Origin: Campylobacteraceae bacterium
GTDB lineage: Bacteria > Campylobacterota > Campylobacteria > Campylobacterales > Sulfurovaceae
Direction of reading: 5' to 3'
NCBI GenBank assembly: GCA_027056615.1
Contig: JALUKJ010000013.1
Coordinates: 1-5,853 of the forward strand
Length of the DNA: 5,853 nt
In this document: in pieces, positions 5,525 to 5,853 of the stretch
Layout: every line of letters starts with the position of its first letter
Numbering within the stretch: the first letter of the stretch is position 1
Notes under the pieces: model-generated
Databases searched by the model: none
What the model was told of the DNA's origin: nothing
What the model saw: only the letters and a program-made list of their open reading frames with translations
Position numbers and translations under genes: made by a program

Positions 5525-5853
5525 CTACCTTCTCCAAATAAATACTCTGAGAAGGGAAAGCAAACTCCAAATTATTAGTTTCTAAAATAGTCCAAATCTT
5601 ATAAAGTACATCTTGTTTTACCTCTAACCACTCTTGCCAATTAGTTGTCTTTGTAAAACTATAAATCAATATATCTATAGACGAATCCGAAAAACGGTCA
5701 AGATAGACCATAAGTGTACTTTTAATCCCTAATTTATTATCTAATGAAACAAATTTATTACTTTTTTGATAATGTTTTCTTAATCTTCTTGTATCAATCT
5801 TCTCTGGAGTACTAATATCTTTATGCTCTAATAACATATTAGTTATCTGGTTA
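5511..5853 (-). CDS. MscS-family mechanosensitive ion channel, C-terminal part (cut by window)
   Basis: The visible part is the C-terminal cytoplasmic domain of a small-conductance mechanosensitive channel, which opens under membrane tension to release solutes on osmotic downshock. The diagnostic stretch is SSIDILIYSFTKTTNWQEWLEVKQDVLYKIWTILETNNLEFAFPSQSIYLE, matching the conserved alpha/beta C-terminal domain (D-I-L-V-Y-F-x-T-K-T...W..YLEVK...FAFPS...Y). The frame stays open through the window edge (NQIT before M at 5837), so that Met is internal to NMLLEHKDIS and the pore helices lie beyond the window. The insert of about 25 residues between HKDIS and LDRFSDSS, rich in Lys and Arg, looks like the Campylobacterota version of the family (recalled pattern). 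The gene is convergent with the PBP-like operon; only 29 bases separate their stops. Confidence 0.9.
   Translation of the reverse strand, partial: NQITNMLLEHKDISTPEKIDTRRLRKHYQKSNKFVSLDNKLGIKSTLMVYLDRFSDSSIDILIYSFTKTTNWQEWLEVKQDVLYKIWTILETNNLEFAFPSQSIYLEKVEEEK

Noticed and set aside
5835..5837. ATG as the start of a 108-residue protein at the right end
   Set aside because: The frame continues to the window edge and the Met falls within the MscS-like NMLLEHKDIS segment. The gene is simply cut by the window.

Overview
The window is low-GC (by eye about 30%), single-copy chromosomal DNA. The Ddl and MscS-family proteins at its two ends both resemble the versions found in Campylobacterota (former Epsilonproteobacteria, for example Sulfurimonas- or Arcobacter-like lineages), judged from recalled family patterns and not from a search. 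I see no rRNA, tRNA, CRISPR, insertion sequence or phage signature.

Layout from left to right. (1) The 3' nearly complete part of ddl (D-alanine--D-alanine ligase, + strand), with its start just outside the window. (2) A perfect 9-bp stem-loop at the convergent junction, then a small SCP2-type lipid-binding protein gene on the - strand. (3) A 253-bp very AT-rich divergent intergenic region holding a perfect 7+7 inverted repeat and weak promoter-like sequences. (4) A two-gene + strand operon with overlapping stop and start (ATGACTGA). Its first gene encodes a four-helix membrane protein with a large, partly coiled-coil, probably periplasmic domain. The second encodes a 758-residue protein with the architecture of a class A penicillin-binding protein (GT51 glycosyltransferase then transpeptidase). 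(5) The C-terminal part of an MscS-family mechanosensitive channel on the - strand, convergent with the operon, with an intrinsic terminator whose loop contains the mscS stop codon.

The main point of interest is the operon. The PBP-like protein keeps many fold-defining sequences of GT51 (TLTQQ, FGKS...L..A..A) and of the transpeptidase (N..K in the SxxK position, SSN, a DLGAG...NPL segment). It appears to lack the second catalytic Glu of GT51, the nucleophilic Ser and the KTG box. It therefore looks like a bifunctional PBP pseudoenzyme, translationally coupled to an unrecognised membrane partner with two cysteines in its loop. With ddl nearby the theme is cell envelope, but ddl is not in the same operon. 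Any role for the pair as a structural, sensory or regulatory peptidoglycan-binding complex is inference.
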